From the NCBI RefSeq assembly GCF_040267685.1, contig NZ_CP158367.1, positions 2,914,001 through 2,978,000 of the forward strand: a stretch of DNA of 64,000 nt, written 5' to 3'. Shown here piece by piece: positions 47,410 to 56,694 of this stretch; position 1 is the stretch's first letter; every line of letters begins with the position of its first letter. The notes under the pieces were generated by a model, which saw nothing but the letters and a program-made list of their open reading frames with translations, searched no databases and was not told where the DNA came from. The position numbers and the translations under genes were made by a program. The stretch comes from Proteinivorax tanatarense. Lineage in GTDB: Bacteria; Bacillota; Proteinivoracia; Proteinivoracales; Proteinivoracaceae.

Positions 47410-48590
47410 GGACATCCACTCCCCTTTTTAATTTGTTTTCCATACAGCGGTGACATATTTCTTAACCTTTCAACAATCTTAGGAACCCTATCCAAAACAT
47501 AATCAATATCTTCGTCGGTGGTTCCTTTTCCTAGTGTTAAGCGTAGCGATCCATGGGCCGTTTGATGACTCAACCCCATATGCATAAGAACATGAGAAGG
47601 ATCTAACGACCCGGAAGTACAGGCAGATCCACTAGAAGCTGCTATCCCTTCCATATCCAAGCTTAATATTAAAGCTTCGCCTTCAATATACTCAATTGAC
47701 ACATTTACATTGGTAGGTAGCCTCTTCTCTGGGTGACCATTTAACTTTACATCATCCATTTTTAATAACCCTTCGATAAGTCTATCTCTCTTCTTTTCAA
47801 CTTCCTGCATTTCATCTACTGAGTTGGAAGCCATCTCGGCAGCTTTACCCAAACCTACTATCCCAGCTACATTTTCAGTGCCAGGTCTTATTTTATTTTC
47901 TTGTCCGCCTCCATGGGCCAGATTTTTCAACTTAGTTCCTTTTCTTACATATAAAGCTCCAATACCTTTTGGCCCATAGATCTTATGTCCTGAAATAGTT
48001 AGCAGGTCTACCCCTAATTGATTAACATCCACCGGTATTTGCCCAAAGGATTGAACTGCATCAGTGTGAAGATATATATCATGTTCCTTAGCTATCTTAG
48101 ATACCTTTTCTATAGGTTGGACAGTCCCTACTTCGTTATTTGCATGCATTAGGGTTATCAGTATAGTATCTTTACTTATTGCAGATTTTAATTCTTCTAA
48201 GTCTATTACGCCATGCTCATCTACTGATAAGCGGGTCACTCTATACCCTTCTTTAGCCAAGGCATCGCATGTGTCAAGGGAGGCATGGTGTTCAACGCTA
48301 GAGGTGATTATATGATTACCTTTTTCTTTTAACGCAGCAGCTACTCCTAGAATTGCTAAGTTATCTGCCTCAGTTCCCCCAGACGTAAAAATAATTTCTT
48401 CATCAAGATCAGCGTTAATTGACTCAGCCACCTGTTTCCTGGCTTTATCAACGTGCTTTTTAACTTCTCTTCCAAAACTGTGTACTGATGAAGGGTTGCC
48501 AAATAACTCTTTATAAAATGGCAACATAACATCTAAAATTGATGGGTGTAACGGGGTTGTTGCAGCGTGATCTAAGTAAACTCTTTTCAC
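47391..48590 (-). CDS. iscS: Cysteine desulfurase NifS/IscS
   Basis: 399 residues of PLP fold type V. The PLP lysine is in 'VDLLTISGHKIYGPKGIGAL' and the sulfur-accepting Cys in 'SSGSACTSGSLDPSHVLMHM'. The tail 'GSGCPCTQKK' adds a CxC motif. It mobilises sulfur for the adjacent scaffold and perhaps for the TusA-like carrier. It is first after the Rrf2 gene. Confidence 0.95.
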   Translation of the reverse strand: MKRVYLDHAATTPLHPSILDVMLPFYKELFGNPSSVHSFGREVKKHVDKARKQVAESINADLDEEIIFTSGGTEADNLAILGVAAALKEKGNHIITSSVEHHASLDTCDALAKEGYRVTRLSVDEHGVIDLEELKSAISKDTILITLMHANNEVGTVQPIEKVSKIAKEHDIYLHTDAVQSFGQIPVDVNQLGVDLLTISGHKIYGPKGIGALYVRKGTKLKNLAHGGGQENKIRPGTENVAGIVGLGKAAEMASNSVDEMQEVEKKRDRLIEGLLKMDDVKLNGHPEKRLPTNVNVSIEYIEGEALILSLDMEGIAASSGSACTSGSLDPSHVLMHMGLSHQTAHGSLRLTLGKGTTDEDIDYVLDRVPKIVERLRNMSPLYGKQIKKGSGCPCTQKK

Positions 48591-48659
48591 TGTTCAACAC
48601 TCCTTTTAAAATTATATTAAAAATATTTATAACTTTATTATGTTAGTAACAGAAGGTTG

Positions 48660-49106
48660 TCATTCAACTTCAAGCTCTACCTTGCTTAAATCCTTGATTA
48701 TATCAGCAAAAGTTATTTCATCTAACACTTTTGACATGCTATCCCTTAACTTTGCCCATACAAACTTTGTTAAACAACAAGATTCCTTAGAACATAACTC
48801 TTTAGTTTCTTCTTCAGACACACATTCTACGGGAGCCAAAGGCCCTTCTAACACTCTTACAACATCTCCAACAGTAATATTCTCTGGAGACTTTGAAAGT
48901 ATATACCCACCTTTCGGACCTCGTACACTATTTACTAAACCATCTTTCTTTAGCTCTCTAAATATCTGTTCTAAGTATAGTTCCGAAAGGTGCTCCCTTT
49001 CAGCTATTACCCTAAGAGGTGTTGCACCATTTTTGAATTCATAAGCCAAAACCGCCATAGCTCGCACTCCATACTCCCCTTTAGTAGATAACCTCAAATT
49101 TTTCAT
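48660..49106 (-). CDS. iscR: Rrf2/IscR-family regulator
   Basis: 148 residues: winged helix 'LAYEFKNGATPLRVIAEREH' and 'LSELYLEQIFRELKKDGLV', then a cluster loop with cysteines in 'VECVSEEETKELCSKESCCL'. It is likely an Fe-S-sensing repressor of the iscS-iscU genes just downstream. A half-site like the IscR type-1 motif lies upstream of its start. Confidence 0.92.
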   Translation of the reverse strand: MKNLRLSTKGEYGVRAMAVLAYEFKNGATPLRVIAEREHLSELYLEQIFRELKKDGLVNSVRGPKGGYILSKSPENITVGDVVRVLEGPLAPVECVSEEETKELCSKESCCLTKFVWAKLRDSMSKVLDEITFADIIKDLSKVELEVE

Positions 49107-49116
49107 CTCCTTAAAA

Positions 49117-49140
49117 CATAGTGATTTAGTCGGGTAATAT
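49117..49140. promoter_or_regulatory. IscR-box-like site upstream of the Rrf2 gene
   Basis: ATTTAGTCGGGTAAT matches the right half of the E. coli IscR type-1 motif (WWWYAGTCRRSTAT) at nearly every position. The left half is poor. It lies 20 nt upstream of the start. Confidence 0.45.
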
Positions 49141-49143
49141 CCT

Positions 49144-49179
49144 AAAAAAAATAAAACATAGTGTCTTACTATGTTTTAT
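49144..49179 (-). terminator. Terminator of spoIIR
   Basis: ATAAAACATAGT and ACTATGTTTTAT form a 12-bp perfect stem, followed by eight T on the minus strand. Confidence 0.85.
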
Positions 49180-49210
49180 TATAACTATTTTTCGATATTA
49201 TGTCAAAGGT

Positions 49211-49813
49211 TTAAGAAGAAATATTAGTAATCTTTCCCAATAAAGACTTAAAAATATCTATAATTTTTATGCTATATTCAATTTCATTATTTTCGTCTTT
49301 ATCTTTTAAAGTTGTCTGTTTTTTTTCCGCCTCATTTTGAGGAGAATTGGCTTCTCCTACAAAACAAAGCGGAGGAAACATAACACACCACCAATTATCT
49401 CCAGCACCTTCTCCTAACTCAACTTTTACTGCTTGGTAATCCCCTGCAGGGTAAACCTCGTCAAGATACATCCTAGAAGGAAAATTAAATTTTCCTGTGC
49501 TGACTTCAGCAGAATAGCTAAAACCATTTTTTTTAAGAATATTATCTGCTTTTTTTGTAATTTGTTTTATGTTTTTTTCAATAAATGCTTCTAGCTGTTT
49601 AGGACAATTTATATTAGCAAGTTCAGAGCTAAAGTTTTTTATTATTTCATCTCTAACCTGATATTTTATAAACTGGTCCTCTGCAGAGTTACTATTCGCC
49701 AATACATGCAGCCGTATAACTTCATCATTTTTTATATTATATCCATAAGAGTTAGATACAATAATTAGTACTACTGCCAATGTAAGTGTTAAAACTCTAA
49801 CAAATTTACCCAT
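49211..49813 (-). CDS. spoIIR: Stage II sporulation protein R
   Basis: 200 residues with a signal peptide and the SpoIIR motifs 'EVIRLHVLANSNSAEDQFIK' and 'YPAGDYQAVKVELGEGAGDN' and 'WWCVMFPPLCFV'. Secreted by the forespore, it triggers SpoIIGA to process pro-sigma-E in the mother cell. The gene lies 12 bp after sigG. Confidence 0.95.
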   Translation of the reverse strand: MGKFVRVLTLTLAVVLIIVSNSYGYNIKNDEVIRLHVLANSNSAEDQFIKYQVRDEIIKNFSSELANINCPKQLEAFIEKNIKQITKKADNILKKNGFSYSAEVSTGKFNFPSRMYLDEVYPAGDYQAVKVELGEGAGDNWWCVMFPPLCFVGEANSPQNEAEKKQTTLKDKDENNEIEYSIKIIDIFKSLLGKITNISS

Positions 49814-49825
49814 AACTCTTGTCCC

Positions 49826-50602
49826 CTATCCTATATATTCTTTAATAAAATCCAATGCAGCTTTTTCCAATCTAGAAACCTGAGCTTGAGATATCCCTAT
49901 TTGGTTTGCTACCTCTACCTGAGTCTTGCCAACAAAAAAGCGCTTAATTAAGATTTCTTTCTCCCTAAGTGACAACTTTTCTAAAGCTTCGCTTAGTAAT
50001 ATTTTTTTCAGCCATGTGTTATCACATTCTTCGTCCCTTATCTGCTCTTCAATAGAAACAGGGTCAGAACTATCATTGTAGACAGGCTCACTTAATGATA
50101 TAGGCTCATAATTGGCGTCTAAAGCAAAAATTATTTCTTCCGATGGCAATTTTAAAGCATCGGACAGCTCATTAATAGTCGGTTCTCTTTCTAACTCTTT
50201 TGCCATCTGTTCTTTTTTTTGGAGTGCTTTATGGGCAATTTTCCTTACAGACCTACTTACTCTTATTGCGTTATTATCCCGAAGGTATCTTCTTATTTCT
50301 CCCATTACCATCGGTACAGCATATGTTGAAAATTTCACCCCTAGCTTAGGGTCAAAATTATCGATTGCCTTTACAAGTCCCACGCACCCAATTTGAAATA
50401 AGTCATCTAAATTTTCTCCTCTGTTTTTAAACTGTTTTAATACACTGAGAACCAATCGTAGATTGCCCCTTACCAGCTCATCTCTGACGGCTTCATTGCC
50501 ACTTGCCAGTTCTCTAAATAACGCATCCATTTTTTTTGCACTTAACACTGGCAAGTTATATGTGTCTACTCCACTTAATGTGACTTTTTTGTTGCTATAC
50601 AT
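49826..50602 (-). CDS. sigG: Forespore RNA polymerase sigma factor sigma-G
   Basis: 258 residues from the ATG at 50602 (GAGGGGG upstream). 'VTLSGVDTYNLPVLSAKKMD' at the N-terminus is typical of sigma-G; region 2 'NLDDLFQIGCVGLVKAIDNF' and 'VKFSTYAVPMVMGEIRRYLR', and region 4 'TQVEVANQIGISQAQVSRLE', are complete. It runs late forespore transcription. In B. subtilis sigG follows spoIIGA-sigE; here it precedes spoIIR. Confidence 0.9.
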   Translation of the reverse strand: MYSNKKVTLSGVDTYNLPVLSAKKMDALFRELASGNEAVRDELVRGNLRLVLSVLKQFKNRGENLDDLFQIGCVGLVKAIDNFDPKLGVKFSTYAVPMVMGEIRRYLRDNNAIRVSRSVRKIAHKALQKKEQMAKELEREPTINELSDALKLPSEEIIFALDANYEPISLSEPVYNDSSDPVSIEEQIRDEECDNTWLKKILLSEALEKLSLREKEILIKRFFVGKTQVEVANQIGISQAQVSRLEKAALDFIKEYIG

Positions 50603-50693
50603 TGTTTTTGCCCCCTCAATTTTATACCTCACTTCACTGATAATTATTGCCACTTTTTTCTATCCTTAATCTATATCCCAAAAATTAATTAAA

Positions 50694-50732
50694 AAAGCAA
50701 AAAGCTGTTGAGCCTTTTGCTCAACAGCTTTT
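50694..50732 (-). terminator. Terminator of prmC
   Basis: AAAAGCTGTTGAG and CTCAACAGCTTTT form a 13-bp stem with T tract after the prmC stop. Confidence 0.9.
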
Positions 50733-51595
50733 TACTTTTTTTGTCCAACTACAACTCTAGGATGACCACCTAAATCATAAAGAACTTCTGAGTTTTTAAA
50801 CCCCCACTCTTTCAACAATTCTAGGGATGCTTTTTGTTGGTTATATCCAATCTCAAAAGCTATTACTCCCTCTGACCTTAAAACTTTACCAACTTGAGAT
50901 AAAAGTTGTGAGTAAATTTCTAGTCCCGTTTCACCACCTACTAGAGCACTTTTAGGTTCATACTCTTTTACAGTTTTTCCAAGTGATTCATATTCATCTT
51001 CAGGTATATATGGCAAATTAGATAATATCATATCTGCTTTTATCTCTCTGTTAATAATTGGTTCTAGTAAACTTCCGTTATAAAATGTTACTTTGTTTTT
51101 TACCCCTATATCTACAGCGTTGTTTTGGGCAATTTTTAATGACTTCTCAGAAATTTCTGTGGCGTGAACTCTAACATCGGCGCACAATTTAGCTATTGTC
51201 AGTCCTATAGCCCCTGACCCAGCTCCCACGTCTACAACGGTTTTAATTCCATTAGTTAACTCAAGTTTGGATAGTGCCCATTCAATGAGGACTTCTGTAT
51301 CTGGGCGTGGAATTAAGACATCTTTTGTAACTTTAAATTTAATACCCATAAATTCTTTATAACCAATAATATAAGCTACAGGATAATGTTTTGCCCTTTT
51401 ATCAATCATTGCTTTAAATTGAAGCAACTGATCTTTAGTTAAAAAGTTATTATCTTTAGCTATCAAGTCAGTTAGTCTACATTCTAATACATGTTTAAGA
51501 AGTAATTGGCTTTCAAAAAAGGGATTCTCTATGGAGCTTTCTTTTAACAAAGCTGAAGCCCTTACTAGGGCTTCTTTAATAGTAATCTCCTTCAT
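50732..51595 (-). CDS. prmC: Release factor glutamine methyltransferase
   Basis: 287 residues of the HemK/PrmC family. SAM motif I 'VVDVGAGSGAIGLTIAKL' is clear. The substrate motif that is normally NPPY reads NLPY here ('ILSNLPYIPEDE'). It methylates the GGQ glutamine of the release factor encoded just upstream. ATG touches the prfA stop. Confidence 0.95.
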   Translation of the reverse strand: MKEITIKEALVRASALLKESSIENPFFESQLLLKHVLECRLTDLIAKDNNFLTKDQLLQFKAMIDKRAKHYPVAYIIGYKEFMGIKFKVTKDVLIPRPDTEVLIEWALSKLELTNGIKTVVDVGAGSGAIGLTIAKLCADVRVHATEISEKSLKIAQNNAVDIGVKNKVTFYNGSLLEPIINREIKADMILSNLPYIPEDEYESLGKTVKEYEPKSALVGGETGLEIYSQLLSQVGKVLRSEGVIAFEIGYNQQKASLELLKEWGFKNSEVLYDLGGHPRVVVGQKK

Positions 51596-52666
51596 TTATT
51601 CCACCTTTTTCATTTTTTCTAGTTGGTCTGCAGTAATCAGTTCTTCAACAATTTGATCTAACTCTCCAGCTAATATGCCGTCTAACTTGTGTAGGGTAAG
51701 TCCAATTCGATGATCTGTCACCCTGCTTTGTGGAAAGTTATAGGTGCGAATGCGTTCACTACGGTCTCCTGTACCGACTTGACTTTTTCTTTCATCGGCC
51801 AGTTCGCTAGCTTGTTCTTCTTCGTATTTTTCAACTAACCTAGCTCGTAAAACGCGCATCGCTTTATCTTTATTTTTATGCTGTGACTTTTCATCTTGAC
51901 AAGAAACAGTGATCCCCGTAGGTAAATGAGTTATCCTTACTGCCGACTGTGTGGTATTAACACTTTGACCACCTGGCCCCGAAGAACAAAACCTATCCAC
52001 TCTAAGGTCATTTGCATTAATTTCTACATCTACATCTTCCACTTCTGGTAGTACAGCTACTGTTATAGTAGACGTGTGTATCCTGCCACCGGATTCAGTG
52101 GATGGGATTCTTTGCACTCTATGCACTCCACTTTCGTACTTTAAACGACTATACGCCCCTTCTCCTTCTATTACAAAGGTTATCTCCTTTATTCCACCTA
52201 TATCATTATAATGAGAGTTTAACACTTCAGTTTTCCAACCTTTGCTCTCCGCATAACGACAGTACATTTTAAAAATATCGTTTGCAAATAAAGCAGCTTC
52301 ATCTCCGCCAGCACTTCCTCTAATTTCAACAATAACGTTTTTAGAATCATTAGGGTCCTTTGGAAGTAGTAATACTTTTAACTCTTCTTCTAACTTTAGT
52401 TTATCATTCTCCAACTCATTTATTTCTTCTTTAGCTAGTTCAACAAGATCATCATCTGTCTGAGAAGAAATAATTTCCTGAGCCTCTTCATAGGATTGGC
52501 AAACTTTTTTATATTCTTTATATTTTTCGATGGTTCCTTGTAGATCAGAATGCTCTTTAGTTAATTCTTTCCATTTTTTCTGATCTTTTGTTACCAGTTC
52601 TGGGTCAGAAATGCTTTTTTCTATTTCTAAAAAGCGCTCTTCTAATGCCTGTAATTTTTCTAACAC
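51596..52666 (-). CDS. prfA: Peptide chain release factor 1
   Basis: About 356 residues from the GTG at 52666 (GAGGTG upstream). It has the tripeptide region '[17 protein letters not shown]' that reads UAA/UAG stop codons and '[18 protein letters not shown]' with the GGQ that triggers peptide release. It is followed at once by prmC, which modifies that glutamine. Confidence 0.97.
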   Translation of the reverse strand: MLEKLQALEERFLEIEKSISDPELVTKDQKKWKELTKEHSDLQGTIEKYKEYKKVCQSYEEAQEIISSQTDDDLVELAKEEINELENDKLKLEEELKVLLLPKDPNDSKNVIVEIRGSAGGDEAALFANDIFKMYCRYAESKGWKTEVLNSHYNDIGGIKEITFVIEGEGAYSRLKYESGVHRVQRIPSTESGGRIHTSTITVAVLPEVEDVDVEINANDLRVDRFCSSGPGGQSVNTTQSAVRITHLPTGITVSCQDEKSQHKNKDKAMRVLRARLVEKYEEEQASELADERKSQVGTGDRSERIRTYNFPQSRVTDHRIGLTLHKLDGILAGELDQIVEELITADQLEKMKKVE

Positions 52667-52700
52667 TATATACACCTCATTTTATGTGTAGTTTAATTAT

Positions 52701-53585
52701 CTATATTTGCTCAGACTCAACTTCATCATCAAGCAAAACTGCCTTAAATGATGTAAGAGCCACTTCTAGCTGACCATCGTCAGGCCTTTTAGTAGTTAAC
52801 AATTGAAGCCATAAGCCAGGAAGTAGCAAGGGTTTAAATATCGATGTTTTATAAGCCAGTCTGTTAATCTCATAAGCTAATCCCGCTAAAAAGGGTACAG
52901 CTAAAACTCTAATAACAACTCTGCTTAATATATTCCCCCAAGGAAATAATGAAAAAAACAAGATACTCACTACCATTACCAGTAGCATAAAAGCTGTCCC
53001 ACACCTAGGGTGAAGCGTAGTCATTTCTTTAGCGTTATCCACCGTTAACTCTTTTTCTTTTTCATAACAGTGTATCACCATATGCTCTGCACCATGATAT
53101 TGGAAAAATCTGTGTATCTCTTTTAATCTTGAAATTACCAAAACATACCCTAAGAAAATTATCATTCTAAATAATCCTTCTATTAAATTATAATATATAT
53201 TACTTTGCTCTCCGTCTATCACAAGGCCAGAAAGTAAGGTGGGCAAAACAAAAAATAAGAGGATTGAAAAAAACATCGCAGCAACCATAGTTAAACCCAG
53301 TTCCTTTTTGGATATAGTTTTTTCCTCTTCACCCTCGCTGATATCAGCTGAAAGGGCCAACATTTTCATGCCTGTTTTTAGTGCGTCAAATAGTGTAACA
53401 GCACCTCTAATTATGGGCAGCGAAAGCAGTTTGTGGCTCTTGGTTAGAGGTCTTTGAACATAGCTTTTTACACAGATATCTCCATCCGGCTTTCTCACTG
53501 CCATAGCAGTTTTTTCAGCTCCTCTAAACAGCACACCCTCCATCAACGCTTGACCACCCACAGCAAAATTATGCTTTTCGCTCAT
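52701..53585 (-). CDS. DUF1385 (YqhQ-like) membrane protein
   Basis: 294 residues. 'VGGQALMEGVLFRG' at the N-terminus and 'YHGAEHMVIHCYEKEKELTV' and 'HPRCGTAFMLLVMVVSIL' in the middle are DUF1385 hallmarks; three to four membrane helices. Function is not established. It lies 3 bp after tdk and upstream of prfA, as in many Clostridia. Confidence 0.92.
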   Translation of the reverse strand: MSEKHNFAVGGQALMEGVLFRGAEKTAMAVRKPDGDICVKSYVQRPLTKSHKLLSLPIIRGAVTLFDALKTGMKMLALSADISEGEEEKTISKKELGLTMVAAMFFSILLFFVLPTLLSGLVIDGEQSNIYYNLIEGLFRMIIFLGYVLVISRLKEIHRFFQYHGAEHMVIHCYEKEKELTVDNAKEMTTLHPRCGTAFMLLVMVVSILFFSLFPWGNILSRVVIRVLAVPFLAGLAYEINRLAYKTSIFKPLLLPGLWLQLLTTKRPDDGQLEVALTSFKAVLLDDEVESEQI

Positions 53586-53587
53586 TA

Positions 53588-54169
53588 TTACCGCTCCTTT
53601 GGTACTTCATGACATTTTCTACATCGTGCCTCGTAAGATTCTTTAGCTCCTAGTAAAATAGTTGGATCGCTATGGGTAGCAGGCTTTCCCTCAATTAATC
53701 GCTGTGTTCTACTAGCAGGATTTCCACATACAACACAAATAGCCTGTAGTTTATCTACATACTCAGCCATAGACATTAGTAAATTGGTATATCCAAAAGG
53801 CTTACCTCTAAAGTCCATATCTAGCCCTGCCACAATAACTCTCTTACCACTGTCAGCTAAATCTTTGCATATATTTACTATTTCTTTATCAAAAAACTGA
53901 ATTTCATCAATAGCAACTACTTGCACTTGTTGCGAAATAAAATCTTTAATTTCCGATGCATTTTCAATATTAGTAGCCGTAATTTTATCACCGTTATGGG
54001 AAACTACACTTTCTCTACAATACCTAGCATCTATCCTAGGTTTAAAGACTTCAATTTTCTTTTTCCCATATCTAGCTCTTTTTATCCTTCTAATGAGCTC
54101 TTCGCTTTTTCCCGAAAACATACTACCTGTAATTACTTCAATCCAACCCATATTTTTAATGTAGTGCAA
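53588..54169 (-). CDS. tdk: Thymidine kinase
   Basis: About 193 residues. P-loop '[20 protein letters not shown]', catalytic '[11 protein letters not shown]', and zinc cysteines in '[20 protein letters not shown]' and 'YEARCRKC' are present. It phosphorylates thymidine. I prefer the TTG at 54169 (GGGGAG upstream), which gives the usual short N-terminus; GTG 54184 and ATG 54151 are alternatives. Confidence 0.95.
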   Translation of the reverse strand: MHYIKNMGWIEVITGSMFSGKSEELIRRIKRARYGKKKIEVFKPRIDARYCRESVVSHNGDKITATNIENASEIKDFISQQVQVVAIDEIQFFDKEIVNICKDLADSGKRVIVAGLDMDFRGKPFGYTNLLMSMAEYVDKLQAICVVCGNPASRTQRLIEGKPATHSDPTILLGAKESYEARCRKCHEVPKER

Positions 54170-54247
54170 AGCCTCTCCCCTCACTTATAAAAAAGTATAA
54201 TATCATTACTAGGTTATCATAACTTAATATAGAACTCAATACATAAA

Positions 54248-54273
54248 AACAGAGCCCCTTTTGGGCTCTGTTT
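54248..54273 (-). terminator. Terminator of rpmE
   Basis: AACAGAGCCC and GGGCTCTGTT form a 10-bp stem with T tract right after rpmE. Confidence 0.85.
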
Positions 54274-54472
54274 ATTTCATGCCGTATTTACGACGGAATC
54301 TATCTACTCTACCACCGGAATCTACAAGTTTCTGTTTCCCAGTATAGAAAGGATGACATTTCGAGCAGATTTCTACTTTTAAACCTTGTTGTGTTGATTT
54401 TGTAGGAATCTCCGCACCGCACGCACAAACTATAGTTGTTTTTTTATATTCTGGATGAATAGCTGCTTTCAC
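54272..54472 (-). CDS. rpmE: Ribosomal protein bL31, zinc-binding form
   Basis: 66 residues from the GTG at 54472 (AGAGG upstream), beginning '[20 protein letters not shown]'. Cysteines in CAC and CSKCHP form the zinc site of the C+ type. It is a protein of the large ribosomal subunit. Confidence 0.95.
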   Translation of the reverse strand: MKAAIHPEYKKTTIVCACGAEIPTKSTQQGLKVEICSKCHPFYTGKQKLVDSGGRVDRFRRKYGMK

Positions 54473-54560
54473 TCTTTTCACCTCTTTTCAACATGATGTT
54501 CTAGACAATACTTGAATTGTATCAAATTTAAAAGAGGTAGTCAAGAAAAATCTAAGTATC

Positions 54561-55472
54561 TTACGGTAGGAAGTTTTTAGGATCTACTGTTCTGTCGGCG
54601 CTATTTTCGTCGATTCTAACCTCAAAGTGTAAGTGGGGCCCTGTGGCCATACCTGTAGCTCCAACTGTAGCAATAACCTCCCCTTTCTCAACCCACTGTC
54701 CTTCTTCTACTTTTAGCTTATGAGCATGCGCATATAATGTAAAACTTTCGCCATGTTTTAGAATAACCGTATTACCATAGCTACTACGATAACCACTATA
54801 CACAACTTCACCTGACGCAGCAGCAAGTATCGGCGTTCCTCTTTTAGCCCCAATATCAATACCTCTATGAAAACTTTTGACATTTCGTATTGGATGCATC
54901 CGGTAGCCATAAGAAGAGGTAATCGCCCCTGTTACTGGCCAAGTTAGCGTTGCTCTTTCACCACCTCTGCTAGCTAGCTGAGTATAGGAAGGAGTTACAT
55001 CTGGTAAAATTAATTTAGTTCCCACTTCTAATTTTTCAGATTCTAAAATATTGACTTTAACAATTGAATCTTTATCAATATTATAGCTTTCAGCTATCTC
55101 TTCCAATTCAACGCAGTCATCAACAGTGTAAATAAAACCATCTACTGTTGGAAAAATCAACTTTTGACCTGGCTTAATTAAATGCTTATTTTCTATTTTG
55201 TTGTTGTGTAAAATAGTAGCAGGTTTTATTCCGTTTTCCCTTGCAATGGAGCTTATTGAATCGCCGCTTTTAACCTGATATTCTATTATTTCTTCTTTTT
55301 CTTCCTTTTCTTCTAGGTGTTTTTCTAATCTTTTATTAATGTTTTCTTTTTTCTCTTCCCAAGTTTCCCTATCTGGATTAAGAAAATCCATGGAGCCCAG
55401 GCCTGTTGCTTCTGTAATCCCTAAACTAAATACTAAAATTGATACAAGAAGCATAGCACTGAGTTTTCCCAT
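54561..55472 (-). CDS. LysM-M23 cell-wall endopeptidase
   Basis: 303 residues: a signal peptide, a charged coiled segment, two LysM modules (about 60-165: 'YQVKSGDSISSIARENGIKP' and the one after), and an M23 peptidase with all zinc ligands ('FHRGIDIGAKRGTPILAAAS', 'GPHLHFEVR'). It should cut peptide cross-links in peptidoglycan while held to the wall by LysM. It contrasts with the degenerate M23 protein at 12887. Confidence 0.93.
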   Translation of the reverse strand: MGKLSAMLLVSILVFSLGITEATGLGSMDFLNPDRETWEEKKENINKRLEKHLEEKEEKEEIIEYQVKSGDSISSIARENGIKPATILHNNKIENKHLIKPGQKLIFPTVDGFIYTVDDCVELEEIAESYNIDKDSIVKVNILESEKLEVGTKLILPDVTPSYTQLASRGGERATLTWPVTGAITSSYGYRMHPIRNVKSFHRGIDIGAKRGTPILAAASGEVVYSGYRSSYGNTVILKHGESFTLYAHAHKLKVEEGQWVEKGEVIATVGATGMATGPHLHFEVRIDENSADRTVDPKNFLP

Positions 55473-55550
55473 TTTTAATCACCTCAATTTAAATATTGTG
55501 GAAACCTTGGTTATTATATCCTTTATATTCTATAATATTCATTCTCCAAT

Positions 55551-56546
55551 TTAGACAGCCACTCCCAGATTAAATAATATAAAGGCCGCCATAACATAAC
55601 CTATAATTATTGCCCAACTATCAAGTCCCAAAGTTAAGACACTTTTTTTACTCCTATATATTAGCCCAATAATAGCTATGCTAGTTAATGATATGCCAAA
55701 AAGAGCAGCAATGGCGTTATCAGTAGAAACATTAGCTAACACCGGCTCTCCAAAATAGAACAAGTCAGCAAAAAATATTATTACGACATTCATTATATTC
55801 GCTCCTAAAATATTGCCTATCGCCATATCAAATGCACCTAATCTTGCAGCAGCGAAAGTAGCTACCAGTTCAGGTAATGAGGTGGTTATAGCAATCAGAA
55901 AGGAACCTACAAAAGAGCCTCCTAAGCCAGTTGCTGTAGCAATTTCATCTCCAGACAATGCTAAAAAGCGCCCAGAAACAACTATAAAAATACCTGCTAC
56001 AATAAAGATAAAAATAGACTTTTTTAAGCTTTCCTTTTTATACTTATGCTCTTCCTCGACTTCATCTAATTTACTTTCAGAGTCCTTTTTATCATATCTG
56101 ATTAGCAGCCTAAGTCCTATTAAGTAAATAACAACTATGATTATAGTATCAAGACCTACACCAAAAATGCCTATGTCTAGCTGAACCAAAATAAAGATGG
56201 CAGCTAAAGATGACAGCAACATACCAATTCCTGCTGTAAGGATATGTCCTAGCTTTACATGTAGCAGCACAGGACCTCCTCCCTGAGCTATATCTACCAC
56301 GGCAATTATTAATATATTAAACATATTACTACCAAAAACATTTCCTAATGCAATATCAGGATTATCTATTAGGGCTGATTGTATACTGGTGACTATTTCA
56401 GGTAGCGATGTAACTATAGGTAGCAATAATGCTCCCACTAAAGCCCCTGACAATCCAGTTTTAAAGGCAATTATATCTGCATTTTTAGAGAGTTGCATGC
56501 CTGCTACTATTATTACAGCAGCGCTTATAGCAAAAGTTATCCACAT
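55551..56546 (-). CDS. CaCA-family cation exchanger (YrbG-like)
   Basis: About 331 residues with ten membrane helices and the two alpha repeats 'ALGNVFGSNMFNILIIAVVD' and 'AIGNILGANIMNVVIIFFAD', each with 'TSLPE'. It exchanges Na+ or H+ for Ca2+ or a related cation. A TTG one codon upstream of the chosen ATG is equally possible (AAAGGTGGG upstream). Confidence 0.93.
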   Translation of the reverse strand: MWITFAISAAVIIVAGMQLSKNADIIAFKTGLSGALVGALLLPIVTSLPEIVTSIQSALIDNPDIALGNVFGSNMFNILIIAVVDIAQGGGPVLLHVKLGHILTAGIGMLLSSLAAIFILVQLDIGIFGVGLDTIIIVVIYLIGLRLLIRYDKKDSESKLDEVEEEHKYKKESLKKSIFIFIVAGIFIVVSGRFLALSGDEIATATGLGGSFVGSFLIAITTSLPELVATFAAARLGAFDMAIGNILGANIMNVVIIFFADLFYFGEPVLANVSTDNAIAALFGISLTSIAIIGLIYRSKKSVLTLGLDSWAIIIGYVMAAFILFNLGVAV

Positions 56547-56620
56547 CAATTCTAATCCCACCTTTACGGTTATTGTTTCCTAACGGATAGTATATCATCT
56601 TCCCGTTAAAAAACACTTTA

Positions 56621-56656
56621 AAAAAAGCTGTCGGCTTCTACCGGCAGCATTTTTTA
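56621..56656 (-). terminator. Terminator of the first glpX
   Basis: GCTG-CCGG...CCGACAGC stem with one mismatch, then seven T on the minus strand. Confidence 0.75.
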
Positions 56657-56694
56657 TTATTCCAACTTTTTAACAAACCTATAAATAAAGTTTT

